Shown here: piece by piece, positions 17,151-26,302 of the stretch
Layout of the letters: each line of letters begins with the position of its first letter
Numbering within the stretch: the first letter of the stretch is position 1
Assembly (NCBI RefSeq): GCF_030687575.1
Contig: NZ_CP117439.1
Span: forward strand, 186,001 to 250,000
DNA length: 64,000 nucleotides
Direction: 5' to 3'
Source of the DNA: Pseudomonas sp. FP2309
Lineage (GTDB): Bacteria > Pseudomonadota > Gammaproteobacteria > Pseudomonadales > Pseudomonadaceae
Notes under the pieces: generated by a model
The model's input: the letters and a program-made list of their open reading frames with translations, nothing else
Database searches by the model: none
What the model was told of the DNA's origin: nothing
Program-made: the position numbers and the translations under genes

Positions 17151-18245
17151 ATGACCCTACCGATTACTTCGCAACGCAGCATGCGTGCCGCTGTCTGGCA
17201 CGGCCGTAACGATATCCGCGTTGAAGACGTACCGCTGCCCGTTTCGCCACCGGCAGGTTGGGTGCAGATTCGCGTGCAATGGTGCGGCATCTGCGGGTCT
17301 GACCTGCATGAGTACGTGGCCGGGCCGGTGTTCATCCCGGTTGACGCCCCGCACCCGCTGACCGGCATCAAGGGCCAGTGCATCCTGGGTCATGAGTTTT
17401 GTGGCGAGATCGTCGAACTCGGCGCCGGTGTGCAGGGCTTCAATGTTGGCGACCCGGTGGCGGCCGACGCCTGCCAGCACTGCGGCACGTGCTACTACTG
17501 CACCCACGGTCTGTACAACATCTGCGAAAACCTGGCCTTCACCGGCCTGATGAACAATGGCGCCTTCGCCGAACTGGTCAACGTGCCCGCCAACCTGCTG
17601 TACGCCTTGCCGGCAAACTTTCCGGCCGAAGCCGGAGCCCTCATCGAGCCGCTGGCAGTGGGCATGCACGCCGTGAAAAAAGCCGGAAGCCTGCTCGGGC
17701 AAAACGTGGTGGTGGTTGGCGCAGGCACCATCGGCCTATGCACCATCATGTGCGCCAAAGCGGCGGGCGCAGCGCAGGTGATCGCCCTGGAAATGTCCAG
17801 CGCGCGCAAAGCCAAAGCCCTCGAAGTGGGCGCCACCCACGTGCTCGATCCCAACCAATGCGACGCCTTGGCCGAAGTCCGCCGCCTCACGGCCGGGCTC
17901 GGCGCGGACGTCAGTTTTGAATGCATCGGCAACAAACACACCGCCAAGTTTGCCATCGACCTCATCCGCAAGGCCGGCAAATGCGTCCTCGTGGGCATCT
18001 TCGAAGAACCCAGTGAATTCAACTTTTTCGAACTGGTCTCCACCGAAAAACAAGTACTCGGCGCATTGGCCTATAACGGCGAATTCGCGGACGTCATCGC
18101 ATTCATCGCGGATGGACGGCTGGACATCACACCGCTGGTGACCGGGCGCATTCAGTTGGAGCAGATTGTGGGGGAAGGGTTTGACGAGTTGGTTCGAAAT
18201 AAGGAACACAACGTGAAGATTATTGTGTCGCCGGCGCGGGGCTGA
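17151..18245 (+). CDS. Zinc-dependent 2,3-butanediol-type dehydrogenase (MDR family)
   Basis: 364 aa from ATG 17151 (AAGGAGACGTCGCT upstream); the longer frame to 17010 runs through the promoter. Medium-chain dehydrogenase features are catalytic zinc ligand CGICGSDLHE, GHEFCGEIVELG, structural-zinc cysteines (CQHCGTCYYCTHGLYNIC) and a Rossmann motif VVVGAGTIGL. The 'CGICGSDLHEY...GP' segment and overall length match (R,R)-butanediol dehydrogenases, which interconvert acetoin and 2,3-butanediol with NAD. No acoABC genes adjoin, so a related secondary alcohol remains possible. The sigma-54 promoter with an AcoR-like palindrome supports a catabolic, inducer-controlled role. Confidence 0.8.
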   Translation: MTLPITSQRSMRAAVWHGRNDIRVEDVPLPVSPPAGWVQIRVQWCGICGSDLHEYVAGPVFIPVDAPHPLTGIKGQCILGHEFCGEIVELGAGVQGFNVGDPVAADACQHCGTCYYCTHGLYNICENLAFTGLMNNGAFAELVNVPANLLYALPANFPAEAGALIEPLAVGMHAVKKAGSLLGQNVVVVGAGTIGLCTIMCAKAAGAAQVIALEMSSARKAKALEVGATHVLDPNQCDALAEVRRLTAGLGADVSFECIGNKHTAKFAIDLIRKAGKCVLVGIFEEPSEFNFFELVSTEKQVLGALAYNGEFADVIAFIADGRLDITPLVTGRIQLEQIVGEGFDELVRNKEHNVKIIVSPARG

Positions 18246-18285
18246 GTAGGAGGGGGGATTGGGCGGTTTTTGCTCTGGGCCTCAC

Positions 18286-18320
18286 AAAAAATCCATAGGC
18301 CGAAAGGCCTATGGATTTTT
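18286..18320 (+). terminator. Perfect bidirectional terminator
   Basis: AAAAATCCATAGGCC / GGCCTATGGATTTTT around GAAA: 15-bp perfect stem with A- and T-tracts, 40 nt after the dehydrogenase stop. Confidence 0.93.
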
Positions 18321-18477
18321 CGTTTGTATGGGACGATTGGTGTCTCTCGTGAAGGGCTGGAACCGGCCAGTTATCGAAGCTGCCTGTCATACTGACCGCT
18401 TGTTGTTGACCGAGATAGGTCTTGAGGTAAAACCGCCACCCCCGAAAAATCAGCTTGCATAGCGAGAAGGAGCTTCG

Positions 18478-19017
18478 ATGCAACGGGTGATGATTGTTGG
18501 TCAACCTGGGTCAGGCAAAAGCACTTTGGCGCGTGAGCTTGGTCTTCGCTCAGGTTTGCCGGTCGTTCATATCGACACTATTCACTGGCAGCCAGGGTGG
18601 ATCGAGCGAAGTGCGGACGAGAAGACACAGCTTTGTCTCGATGTAGAGGCCCGAGATTGTTGGATATTCGAAGGCGGCCATTCAGCCACTTGGGACAACC
18701 GGCTGGCCCGTGCAGATCTTTTGATATGGATTGATCGTTCGGCGACGCTTCGATTCTTGCGCGTACTGCGCAGAACCCTGTTCCAACGCGGTCAGTCTCG
18801 GCCTGAGTTGCCTGAGAACTGCCCCGAACTGCTGATGAACCTGCCGGAGTTTTTTAGATTCATGTGGCGGACGAAAAAATCAGCGCGAGAAAAGATGCAG
18901 CAACTTGTTGCAACAGCGCCACCAGCTTGCCGCGTGGTTTGTCTGCGCTCTAATCGGGATACCGGCACTTTTCTCGCGAGCATTGGAAATTCGACCATCC
19001 AGACTCCGCGAGATTGA
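18478..19017 (+). CDS. P-loop NTPase, adenylate-kinase/FlaR-like
   Basis: A 179-aa cytoplasmic protein. The Walker A motif GQPGSGKSTLARELG is at residues 8-22, followed by VVHIDTIHWQPGWIERS, EGGHSATWDNRLARADLLIWID (Walker B region) and an Arg-rich lid (RFLRVLRRTLFQRGQSRPELPE). This is the pattern of small 'AAA-family/FlaR topology modulation' kinases found as accessory genes; the substrate is unknown. The C-terminal ~20 residues are poorly conserved in character and may be altered. GAAGGAGCTTCG precedes the ATG. Confidence 0.75.
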   Translation: MQRVMIVGQPGSGKSTLARELGLRSGLPVVHIDTIHWQPGWIERSADEKTQLCLDVEARDCWIFEGGHSATWDNRLARADLLIWIDRSATLRFLRVLRRTLFQRGQSRPELPENCPELLMNLPEFFRFMWRTKKSAREKMQQLVATAPPACRVVCLRSNRDTGTFLASIGNSTIQTPRD

Positions 19018-19366
19018 TCGACGGTTACCTGATTCAATGCGGGACTGCCGTTTACGTGTGGCTGCTATTGGCCGAGGCTGTGTAAAAACGTTTTTGAGCA
19101 CATCAGGTGCTCAAAACCGGACTGGAAATCGCGTTTCTACGCGAAATCCAAATCTGCAGACGTGCCGATAAATTTCAGATTTAACGTAGACGCGGACACT
19201 TCAATTTTGGCGAAGCGTTTTTTAACACTCTTGGCTGATTTCTGCCTGTCGCGAAGGGCCGCAACCGGCCAGAAGCGGTCAGTCGGCGGATGAAATTTGG
19301 CTTGTACCAACCCACGATGTTGTATGTAATTCCACACCAATTCAGTGCATAAAGTGGTTCGCAGGA
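19018..19366. repeat. Intergenic region with accessory-zone repeat segments
   Basis: No gene is seen. On the minus strand 19188-19243 reads GTGTTAAAAAACGCTTCG, then CCAAAATTGAAGTGT and CGCGTCTACG, which recur almost unchanged on the plus strand at 28770-28810. The minus strand of 19257-19283 has TGACCGCTTCTGGCCGG, a word seen again at 25858 and, degenerate, at 28046 and 28746. GAGGCTGTGTAAAAACG (19074-19090) is like insertion-sequence ends. Probably debris of small mobile elements. Confidence 0.5.
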
Positions 19367-19750
19367 ATGGACACCCGCTCCCTCACATTTCAACGGTTGT
19401 ATCGTCCGGGAAGCGATTCAAATGGCTGCACCGTGGCCGAACGACTCTCCATCGATTTTCAGATAAACGAACGTTCGTTGCTCAATGCTCTCGTTATGGC
19501 AGCGGGTGATCATTCCGATTTCATGGGCTGTTTCGTCAAGGGCTTTCCGGAGCAAAACAAACAATCTAATTCTCGTCTGCTATTACGCGAGCCAGCTCAA
19601 ACAGAAAGCGGTCGGATACTCCTTTATATCTGTCCCGAGTGCGGTGATATCGGGTGTGGCGCCTACGCAATATCTGTTCGCCAAAACGATGACTGTTTCA
19701 CGTGGGATTCCTTTGCTTACGAGAACGGCTATATTGCAAAATATCTCTAG
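19367..19750 (+). CDS. Hypothetical protein with CPxCG zinc motif
   Basis: A 127-aa protein with no signal or membrane segment. A putative zinc site ICPECGDIGCGAY lies at about 91-103 within a C-terminal half (QTESGRILLYICPECGDIGCG ... FTWDSFAYENGY) of the sort found in small accessory or immunity-like proteins. No family can be named. Coding appears less GC-rich than the core genome, and repeats lie just upstream, consistent with acquisition. The start lacks a strong ribosome site, so it may be longer or shorter. Confidence 0.5.
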   Translation: MDTRSLTFQRLYRPGSDSNGCTVAERLSIDFQINERSLLNALVMAAGDHSDFMGCFVKGFPEQNKQSNSRLLLREPAQTESGRILLYICPECGDIGCGAYAISVRQNDDCFTWDSFAYENGYIAKYL

Positions 19751-19891
19751 TGTGCAGTCTCATTGTTAAATCGCTTTAATTTTCATAAATTTTTTATGTG
19801 GACTAGATAGATTTGACCACAAATCAGTTATGTTTATTTTGAGACAGCATACTAGAGAAAGCGCCCCCGAATCCGCTTCAAGCTGTAGTGT

Positions 19892-21538
19892 CTAAGGTGT
19901 ATTAGAGCTCGACGAAATTGAGACGGTGCGATTTCTGCGAGTCACGGGTCGCTGACGAGGCGCGCGTACCAAAGGCTTGGATGTATAAGGAACACGGTCT
20001 AACAATAATTGCAGTGCGTCTTTGACCTGACGCCGGGCTAGTCTGACGTTGACGTCCATTGCATTAGTCCAAAAATACGTGCCCGAGGCCAGGCTGCCAA
20101 GCACCGACACATTGGGCCAAGTCTTACCGGCAGAACCAACCAGCTCCCCTGTGTCGAAGTCCAACTCAAAACCACCGAATTCGTTAGGTTCTGCAAGTCT
20201 GCGACGGAGCAAATTCACGACGAGAGGCACCTCCGACTTTTCCACCTGGACGGAGTAGCCGGTTGCGTTAATTACATATTCGCTTTCGATCACTGTCCGA
20301 AAGGCATTTCGGCGATCATCAATACGTGTCTCGAAGACTTTTGCGGCTTCATTGTAAGTAACTTGACTCACGCCTCCGAGTACTAGTATGCGATCGGCTT
20401 TTAGCAAGGCGTGTAACTTATGCGCATTTTTGACAGGCACAGAGACTCGGTAAGAAGACCAGAGGCTGCCGAACGTTTTCTGGAATACGTGTTTGTCATC
20501 GCGTGATAGGCGATGCCAGACATAATCAATAATAGAGTTTGTTGAATAAATTACCGACTGCCAAAGTCGTTCGGCGTTGTCTGCCTGCACAATTTCGGAA
20601 TTAATGTACTCCAACACCCCTGCATTTGAGTTCATAATGTGCTTCAGATCTATTGAGGCGCCTGTAACCTCTTCGATTTCACGCCGTAACATCGTAAAAA
20701 CGTCATGTAGCTTAAGCAGACCACCATTTGCACGACAAAAGTCATCGATGTGTACTCTGGTCAAGTGGGTAAGTGTATGGGGGCGATTGAAGGTCCCGCG
20801 TACACTGGGCAGACGGCCATTGCGCGAGGCCATTACAATTTTCCCCTGGTGCCCGGCTTCAACTAGTGAAAGTACGGTGTCAATGGCTGATAGCCCAGTT
20901 CCTAACACACATACCGAAGCTGTAGCCGGTATATTACGTACCATGTCACGGGTTGGATAAGGGTTACGGACAAAGCCAGCAATGTCATTGAGTTGAGTAA
21001 AGCTGGTGGATGGCAGATTTCCCATGCTGAGGACAACCCGATCGGCTACATATGCCACACCACTCTCGGTATCGATGCACGGGCGTCTGTCAGATAGTGA
21101 TATCAAATCCGTGACCGTTGATATAACTGGCGTAACTTTAATTCCATTGGCACGTGCTAGGGCCATGGCCTGTTCATATTGATGTGCGAGGTATCTACCG
21201 AATAGGCTGCGTGGTAAAAACGCGTGATCGTCGATGATTGTTTCTGGAAAATCGATTGCTTGGTCAACGCCATGTTCATCCAGCCAGCGAATGAAATGAC
21301 GCTTGTCATCTGCCACCGCAGACATGGCGTCGGCTCGAGTGTTAAGCAGATTGCACTCAAAGTCGGCTTGATACGCATAGCCAGGCCCAGACGTTTTCTG
21401 CGACTCAAAGATCAGCACTTCTAAGTTGCGACTAAGGCCCTGACTAACGGCTTCGTTAATTAATTGTGTGAAGTATGCGACGCCGACAGATCCGCCGCCA
21501 ACGATGGCAATGGTTATTTTTTTCTGTGTGTTTTCCAC
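19892..21538 (-). CDS. FAD/NAD(P)-binding oxidoreductase (PF13454-type)
   Basis: 548 aa. GTG 21538 is chosen because AGGGAG lies nine bases before it. An N-terminal dinucleotide-binding motif AIVGGGSVGVAYFTQL (11-26), GPGYAYQADFECNLLNTRADAMS, VVLSMGN, a second nucleotide motif VCVLGTGLSAIDTVLSL (about 208-224) and a C-terminal VINATGYSVQVE place it in the NAD_binding_9 group of flavin oxidoreductases, distantly like N-hydroxylating monooxygenases. Last gene of a four-gene leftward operon. The reaction is unknown; with the CoA-transferase and cupin it may oxidise a small acid or its amine precursor. Confidence 0.75.
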   Translation of the reverse strand: MENTQKKITIAIVGGGSVGVAYFTQLINEAVSQGLSRNLEVLIFESQKTSGPGYAYQADFECNLLNTRADAMSAVADDKRHFIRWLDEHGVDQAIDFPETIIDDHAFLPRSLFGRYLAHQYEQAMALARANGIKVTPVISTVTDLISLSDRRPCIDTESGVAYVADRVVLSMGNLPSTSFTQLNDIAGFVRNPYPTRDMVRNIPATASVCVLGTGLSAIDTVLSLVEAGHQGKIVMASRNGRLPSVRGTFNRPHTLTHLTRVHIDDFCRANGGLLKLHDVFTMLRREIEEVTGASIDLKHIMNSNAGVLEYINSEIVQADNAERLWQSVIYSTNSIIDYVWHRLSRDDKHVFQKTFGSLWSSYRVSVPVKNAHKLHALLKADRILVLGGVSQVTYNEAAKVFETRIDDRRNAFRTVIESEYVINATGYSVQVEKSEVPLVVNLLRRRLAEPNEFGGFELDFDTGELVGSAGKTWPNVSVLGSLASGTYFWTNAMDVNVRLARRQVKDALQLLLDRVPYTSKPLVRAPRQRPVTRRNRTVSISSSSNTP

Positions 21539-21581
21539 AACGTGTACTCCCTAGGGGCAGGTCAAATTATTAGATGATTAA

Positions 21582-23240
21582 TCAGGCACGAAAACGCCAG
21601 TGTTTATCAGTGACAGAGAGGGGCTGATGGAGAAAAATCGACGCAGGCATTAAGTCCACGTGGTCAGCGACGATTATATCTGCCGTGCTGCGAGCCAAAA
21701 TATCGCGCTCGATATCTACGCCTGGCGCAATTTCTTTAAGTACCAGACGCCCATTTTTCAAAGCGAGAACAGCTCGCTCGGTGATGAATAGAACTGGGCA
21801 GTTGCGCGATTCAGCATGGGCGGCATTGAAGCTCATATGCTCAACAGCTTCGATAAATTTAGCGATGTCTCCTTCACGCTTTATCGTTAACTGTCCTGAC
21901 TCAAACCCCAGTTCGAGCCCACCGGCAGTGAACGTTCCGCAAAACACCACTCGCTTGGCGCTTTGCGAAATGTTGATAAAACCGCCAACACCATTGAGCC
22001 TGCCCCCGAAGCGACTGATGTTGACATTGCCGCTACCGTCGGCTTGGCCAAAACCCAGGAATGCTAGATCGATTCCACCGCCATCGTAAAAATCAAACTG
22101 GCTGGCTTGATCGAGGATCGCCTGAGGGTTGCTCGATGCGCCAAACGACAGGCCATGGGCAGGCGTCCCGCCGATAACCCCTGATTCGACGGTGAGCACA
22201 TGGGCGGCGCAACGCTCTTCGCTCGCAACTCTTGCAATGAACTCGGGTGTTCCAATGCCCAAATTAACAATTGGTGCGTTGTAGCGAGCTATTTCATACA
22301 GTGCTCGACGCGCCACAATTTTTTTCGCAGACAGCGGTAGAGGCGTTACTGCTGTATCCGAACGCGAGCGTCCGGTGTACGTGTTGTTGCGCACCTCGCC
22401 GTAGGTTTGCCAGTGTGTTTCCGGTGTGGCCAAGACGAGATAATCAACGAAGATGCCGGGAATACGGATCATCTGGGGGTCAAGCGAGTTACGGTCGACC
22501 AGTTCCAGAACCTGGACGATGACGATCCCGCCGGAATTATGAACCGCCTGTGCTTGGGCGAGGCTGTCCTGAAAGTTGGCTTCATCTTCCATGCTGATAT
22601 TGCCGTCGACATCGGCTCTGCTCCCGCGCAGAAATGCCACATTGATGGGCATGGCCGGATAAAACAGCTCTTCGCGGCCGCCGATGTTTACCACCGAGAT
22701 CAGCTCTTCAGTTGTAGCCGGGCCAACTCTGCCGCCTTCCTGCCTAGGGTCGATAAACGTGTGCAAGCCAATTTCTGATAAAACGCCACTTTTTCCCCCA
22801 GCGATAGAGCGAAACAGATGGCTTATTACGCCTTGTGGCCAGTTGTGTGCTTCGATTTCTCCACGCAAGGCCATCTGACCTATAGACGGCGCGAGCGCCC
22901 AGTAGCCTCCCACCACTTTTTTCAGTAAACCTTTTATTGCTAGTCGGTTGAGGCCGCGGCTGGCTTTGTCACCTTGGCCCGCAGCAAAAACCAATGTCAG
23001 GTCGGTTGGCTGTGCAGTGGCAATAAAGCGTGCGGCAAGTGCTTCGGTGAGCAGATCAGGATGACCACAGCTGCCGAATCCCCCAGTGGTGATTGTGCAA
23101 TTACTGGGTACCAAGGCGGCCGCTTGGCTGGCAGTGATGACGCGTTTGGGCTCCATCACATAATCATTGCCGAACGAGGCAGCTGCGACCGATGCCCCTC
23201 GGGTGGCATGGACGTTATAGGCACTATTCAGGCCGTCCAT
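21582..23240 (-). CDS. Acyl-CoA:acid CoA-transferase, fused alpha-beta subunits
   Basis: 552 aa from ATG 23240, which overlaps the cupin stop (TAATG); the frame is open to 23288 but that would overlap more. The N-terminal half has the family I alpha motif (ITTGGFGSCGHPDLL, FAAGQGDKASRGLNRLA) and the C-terminal half the beta part with VNLGIGTPEFIA and HVLTVESG, whose Glu (about residue 352) is the expected catalytic glutamate that forms the CoA thioester. Fusion of both subunits matches YdiF/propionate-CoA-transferase-like enzymes. It would activate or deacylate a short-chain acid; the substrate is unknown. Confidence 0.85.
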   Translation of the reverse strand: MDGLNSAYNVHATRGASVAAASFGNDYVMEPKRVITASQAAALVPSNCTITTGGFGSCGHPDLLTEALAARFIATAQPTDLTLVFAAGQGDKASRGLNRLAIKGLLKKVVGGYWALAPSIGQMALRGEIEAHNWPQGVISHLFRSIAGGKSGVLSEIGLHTFIDPRQEGGRVGPATTEELISVVNIGGREELFYPAMPINVAFLRGSRADVDGNISMEDEANFQDSLAQAQAVHNSGGIVIVQVLELVDRNSLDPQMIRIPGIFVDYLVLATPETHWQTYGEVRNNTYTGRSRSDTAVTPLPLSAKKIVARRALYEIARYNAPIVNLGIGTPEFIARVASEERCAAHVLTVESGVIGGTPAHGLSFGASSNPQAILDQASQFDFYDGGGIDLAFLGFGQADGSGNVNISRFGGRLNGVGGFINISQSAKRVVFCGTFTAGGLELGFESGQLTIKREGDIAKFIEAVEHMSFNAAHAESRNCPVLFITERAVLALKNGRLVLKEIAPGVDIERDILARSTADIIVADHVDLMPASIFLHQPLSVTDKHWRFRA

Positions 23241-23623
23241 TACTGCTGCGCCAGCTGCTGCGAAATGACTTGCACTGGCTTTTCCCACACCACCAGGAAA
23301 GTGCAGCCTTCATCACTCCATAATGCATGTTCGCTATTAGGTGGGCATACCTCAAGCGTTCCGGCAGGGTGTGCACCCGCGTCGTTGTGGAGTACACCGT
23401 CAAGCACGAAAATCAGTTCGTAGCCAGGATGGATGTGACGTTGGGTACGGGCACCCGCTTGATAGCGCACCAAGGCCGCTGATGGACCGTCCACTTCCGG
23501 CCCCTGATACAGATGCACGATATCGGTCTTGGTTCGGCCGTTTGCTGTATACGGCACCCAAGGTAAGGCTTCTTTACTACGTACTGCGTTGAGTACATCT
23601 TTAAGAATTTGTCCGGTATGCAT
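23240..23623 (-). CDS. Cupin-fold protein
   Basis: 127 aa from ATG 23623, preceded by AAGGAAATATC; the frame is open to 23698 but lacks a ribosome site there. The cupin core is RYQAGARTQRHIHPGYELIFVLDGVLHNDAG ... GTLEVCPPNSEHALWSDEGCTFLVVWEKP, with metal ligands His-x-His and Glu, and a later His. Small single-domain cupins of this kind act as dioxygenases, isomerases or sensors. The 53-nt gap to the transporter gene and the overlap with the CoA-transferase gene put it mid-operon. Confidence 0.8.
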   Translation of the reverse strand: MHTGQILKDVLNAVRSKEALPWVPYTANGRTKTDIVHLYQGPEVDGPSAALVRYQAGARTQRHIHPGYELIFVLDGVLHNDAGAHPAGTLEVCPPNSEHALWSDEGCTFLVVWEKPVQVISQQLAQQ

Positions 23624-23676
23624 GATATTTCCTTGATTGCTGAAAAAGATTGGAACTTCATTGGTGGGAGAGGACA

Positions 23677-24573
23677 TCACTTCTTGGCATGGGTGCACGC
23701 ATATACAGCCAATGCGGTAATCGCGAATCCGACTGCGTTAATTGCACTGAAAGATTCACCTAGGAAAGCAAACCCCATTAACGCTGTAACGGCTGGAATT
23801 AAGTGGAACAGTCCAGCAACTTTACTTGCTTCGCCTTTGCGCATTAGGACGTAGAGGATACTGATGGCGCCAATAGAGTTGACCAGTGACAACCACCCTG
23901 AAGCAAAGATCATGGTTGGCGTCCACTGAACGGCCATATTTTCAAAATGCTCGGCAAAAAAGAACATTACAAAAGATGCAGTGGCTAGTTGGATAAACCC
24001 GCCAGTGCGCAAATCCATACTAGAGCAGTACTTTTTCTGATATAGGCTGCCTGTTGTGATGCCGATCAGCGCTAGAACCACACATAGGTAACCGGTCAGG
24101 CTGGCCGTTGCGCTGGCGCCAAGCTGTTCATAGACAACCAGTGCGACACCGAACAAACCACCAATCAGGCCGAGCCACTCAATACGGCTGACCTTTTCAT
24201 TGAGGAAACGAGTGGCACCCAGTGCTGTAAATACCGGCATTGTGCCGACGATCAGTGCAGCAACAGCAGCTGATACGCCCAGGTCCAAGCCCATATATAG
24301 GCCAGCAAACTGGAGCGCCTGAATTAGAAGACCAACAACGACTATGTGACCGAATTGAGCACGCGTTTTTGGCCATGGCGCTTTAGTCAATAGCGCCACT
24401 GCCAGCAGAACCAAAGCCGCGCTGGCAAAACGAATGAAAATCAGGGTGTAGGGACCGACAAAGGGGAGTGCAACTTTGCCAACGACATAACCTGAACTCC
24501 ACATGACAATGAAGAGCAGGGGTAGTAGAGTGGCCGGCAAGACTATGTTAAAACTTCTGGTTAGGGTTTTCAT
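23677..24573 (-). CDS. EamA-family (DMT) transporter
   Basis: A 298-aa protein with about ten hydrophobic segments in two EamA repeats (FIVMWSSGYVVGKVALPFVGPYTLIFIRF in the first; LIGGLFGVALVVYEQLG and LFHLIPAVTALMGFAFLGE in the second). DMT carriers mostly export metabolites or amino acids. CCCAGGAGAATTC precedes the ATG. First gene of the leftward operon and divergent from the LysR gene, so it is probably under its control and moves the pathway's substrate or a toxic by-product. Confidence 0.85.
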   Translation of the reverse strand: MKTLTRSFNIVLPATLLPLLFIVMWSSGYVVGKVALPFVGPYTLIFIRFASAALVLLAVALLTKAPWPKTRAQFGHIVVVGLLIQALQFAGLYMGLDLGVSAAVAALIVGTMPVFTALGATRFLNEKVSRIEWLGLIGGLFGVALVVYEQLGASATASLTGYLCVVLALIGITTGSLYQKKYCSSMDLRTGGFIQLATASFVMFFFAEHFENMAVQWTPTMIFASGWLSLVNSIGAISILYVLMRKGEASKVAGLFHLIPAVTALMGFAFLGESFSAINAVGFAITALAVYACTHAKK

Positions 24574-24674
24574 GAATTCTCCTGGGCTAAAGCGATAGAG
24601 AGTTCAAAGTATTTAACTCAGCCGTTTAGCACAATACGCTGAAAAAGAACAAGGCTGTATCCTCTGGAGAAACA

Positions 24675-25613
24675 ATGGAAAATTTTTCGGATAATATTTC
24701 GGATGTTTTTGTTTTTGTTAAAGTTGTTGAGCTCAAAAGCTTCTCTAAAGCTGCACGTTTCTTCGGATCGACCAAGTCAACCGTGAGCAAACAAATGCGC
24801 CGGCTCGAGGAAACCCTGGGAGCCAAATTATTGAACCGTACCACTCGTAGCCTCGCTCTCACGGAAACAGGAGAGCTTGTCTATCAGCATGGTCTCCGGA
24901 TTACCGACGAAACAAATTCGTTACTCAGTTCCGTCGAAAGCTTGCAGTCAGCCCCCCGGGGGCATCTGCGGGTGACGACGTCGGTTGCCTTTGGCAATCT
25001 CCACTTGAGCAACTTGATCGGGCAATTTCTGAACGCTTACCCTGACATCAGCGTTACGCTTTCCTTGAGCGACCGCTATGTCGACATTGTCGAAGAGGGG
25101 TTCGACATCGCGATACGACTGACCAGCACTCCCGTTGACAGCTTTGTAGCCCGACGTTTGGCTGGGCTCGATTACGTGCTATGCGCGACACCCAGTTATT
25201 TAAGCAGTCACCCACCAATTACCACGCTGGGTGATTTGGCAGCGCATAATTGCTTGATCAACGGTTTGGCTCGGAATGTAACTTGGCGGTTTTTACGCGA
25301 CGGCGAGAAGACCGAAGTGCACGTAGCAGGTCGCTTCTGCGTGAACAGCAGTGAGTCCGTGAGGCAGGCAGCTCTGGCAGGTGTCGGCATAGGCTTGCTA
25401 CCAACGTTCTCTATTGCCGAGGATCTGCGCACGGGCAGTCTCAGCGTCATTTTGCCCAAGTACATTGTAGAGGGGACTTTCGGCAACAGCATTCATGCGA
25501 TTTTTTTACCGAGCAAATTTGCCGTTCCAAAGCTGCGCGTTTTTGTAGATTTTCTGATTGATAAACTCAAAGACGGTGGTGAATGGGGGCAAGGTTCCGA
25601 CAGGGCTGAATGA
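24675..25613 (+). CDS. LysR-family transcriptional regulator
   Basis: A 312-aa protein. The N-terminal winged helix-turn-helix (DVFVFVKVVELKSFSKAARFFGSTKSTVSKQMRRLEETLGAKLLNRTTRSLALTE) is followed by a PBP-like effector domain (LRVTTSVAFG ... VEEGFDIAIRL ... VRQAALAGVGIGLLP). It is typical of the subgroup that controls adjacent divergent operons. TCTGGAGAAACA precedes the ATG. The 101-bp space to the transporter gene would carry both promoters and its operator. Its inducer is probably a pathway intermediate. Confidence 0.88.
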   Translation: MENFSDNISDVFVFVKVVELKSFSKAARFFGSTKSTVSKQMRRLEETLGAKLLNRTTRSLALTETGELVYQHGLRITDETNSLLSSVESLQSAPRGHLRVTTSVAFGNLHLSNLIGQFLNAYPDISVTLSLSDRYVDIVEEGFDIAIRLTSTPVDSFVARRLAGLDYVLCATPSYLSSHPPITTLGDLAAHNCLINGLARNVTWRFLRDGEKTEVHVAGRFCVNSSESVRQAALAGVGIGLLPTFSIAEDLRTGSLSVILPKYIVEGTFGNSIHAIFLPSKFAVPKLRVFVDFLIDKLKDGGEWGQGSDRAE

Positions 25614-26302
25614 CTTCGATCACCATAACTGCCTGCCGTTACGCGGACGCTTTGATGACCTAGCCGATTAGTCTTCGTCTTGAAGGGCAGCTATATACCT
25701 ATCTATCGGAAAAGCGGCAGGATGGCTGCACGTGTCGGTGCGAAAGAGCATACAGATAGAGAGCCAGCGAGCGAGGCAGATTCAGGTGACTTCGATATTG
25801 GCATTTCAATACGTATACTCGAGAGCCCCAGCTATTAGCCGTTCTATACCGGTCGCGACTGACCGCTTTTGGCCGGAAGCGGACGTTTAGAACAGAGAAA
25901 TAAATCTGTTCTCTTTTCCCAATGGACATCATTGCGGGGTACACAAGGCTATCGCGTGGTGCGCGCAGCGCTCTCTACAAAAGCACCTTAGCACTTGGCG
26001 CCGCACAATTAGGCGAAGCATGGACTTCGCGTACACTAACGTTATGCCTGAGCCAATGCACTAACGAACAGCTCGTAGAGCGCTTATGATGGAATTGGGG
26101 GGGGGGAATACGCAACTAGCACGGTTGAAGTTACAAGCGCCAGCTGAGTGCAGCGTGAGTGCCCCACCAGTTAAAAAAACTGATGCTCTGGCGACTCCTG
26201 AAGTGGCTGGCATTTCTTTCTTCATCTGTTCCGGCGCATGGTTGAAGGTCTAGCCTGTAGCGTGCAGGATCGGGTTGGATGGTACAGCGGTTCTTACACC
26301 CA
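25614..26302. other. Long gene-poor spacer with repeat words
   Basis: No convincing gene in about 690 bp. At 25841-25893 the ends GTTCTA and TAGAAC enclose GACCGCTTTTGGCCGG, a word shared with other accessory-zone spacers. A run of nine or more G sits at 26097-26106. Probably remnant DNA between accessory inserts. Confidence 0.4.
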
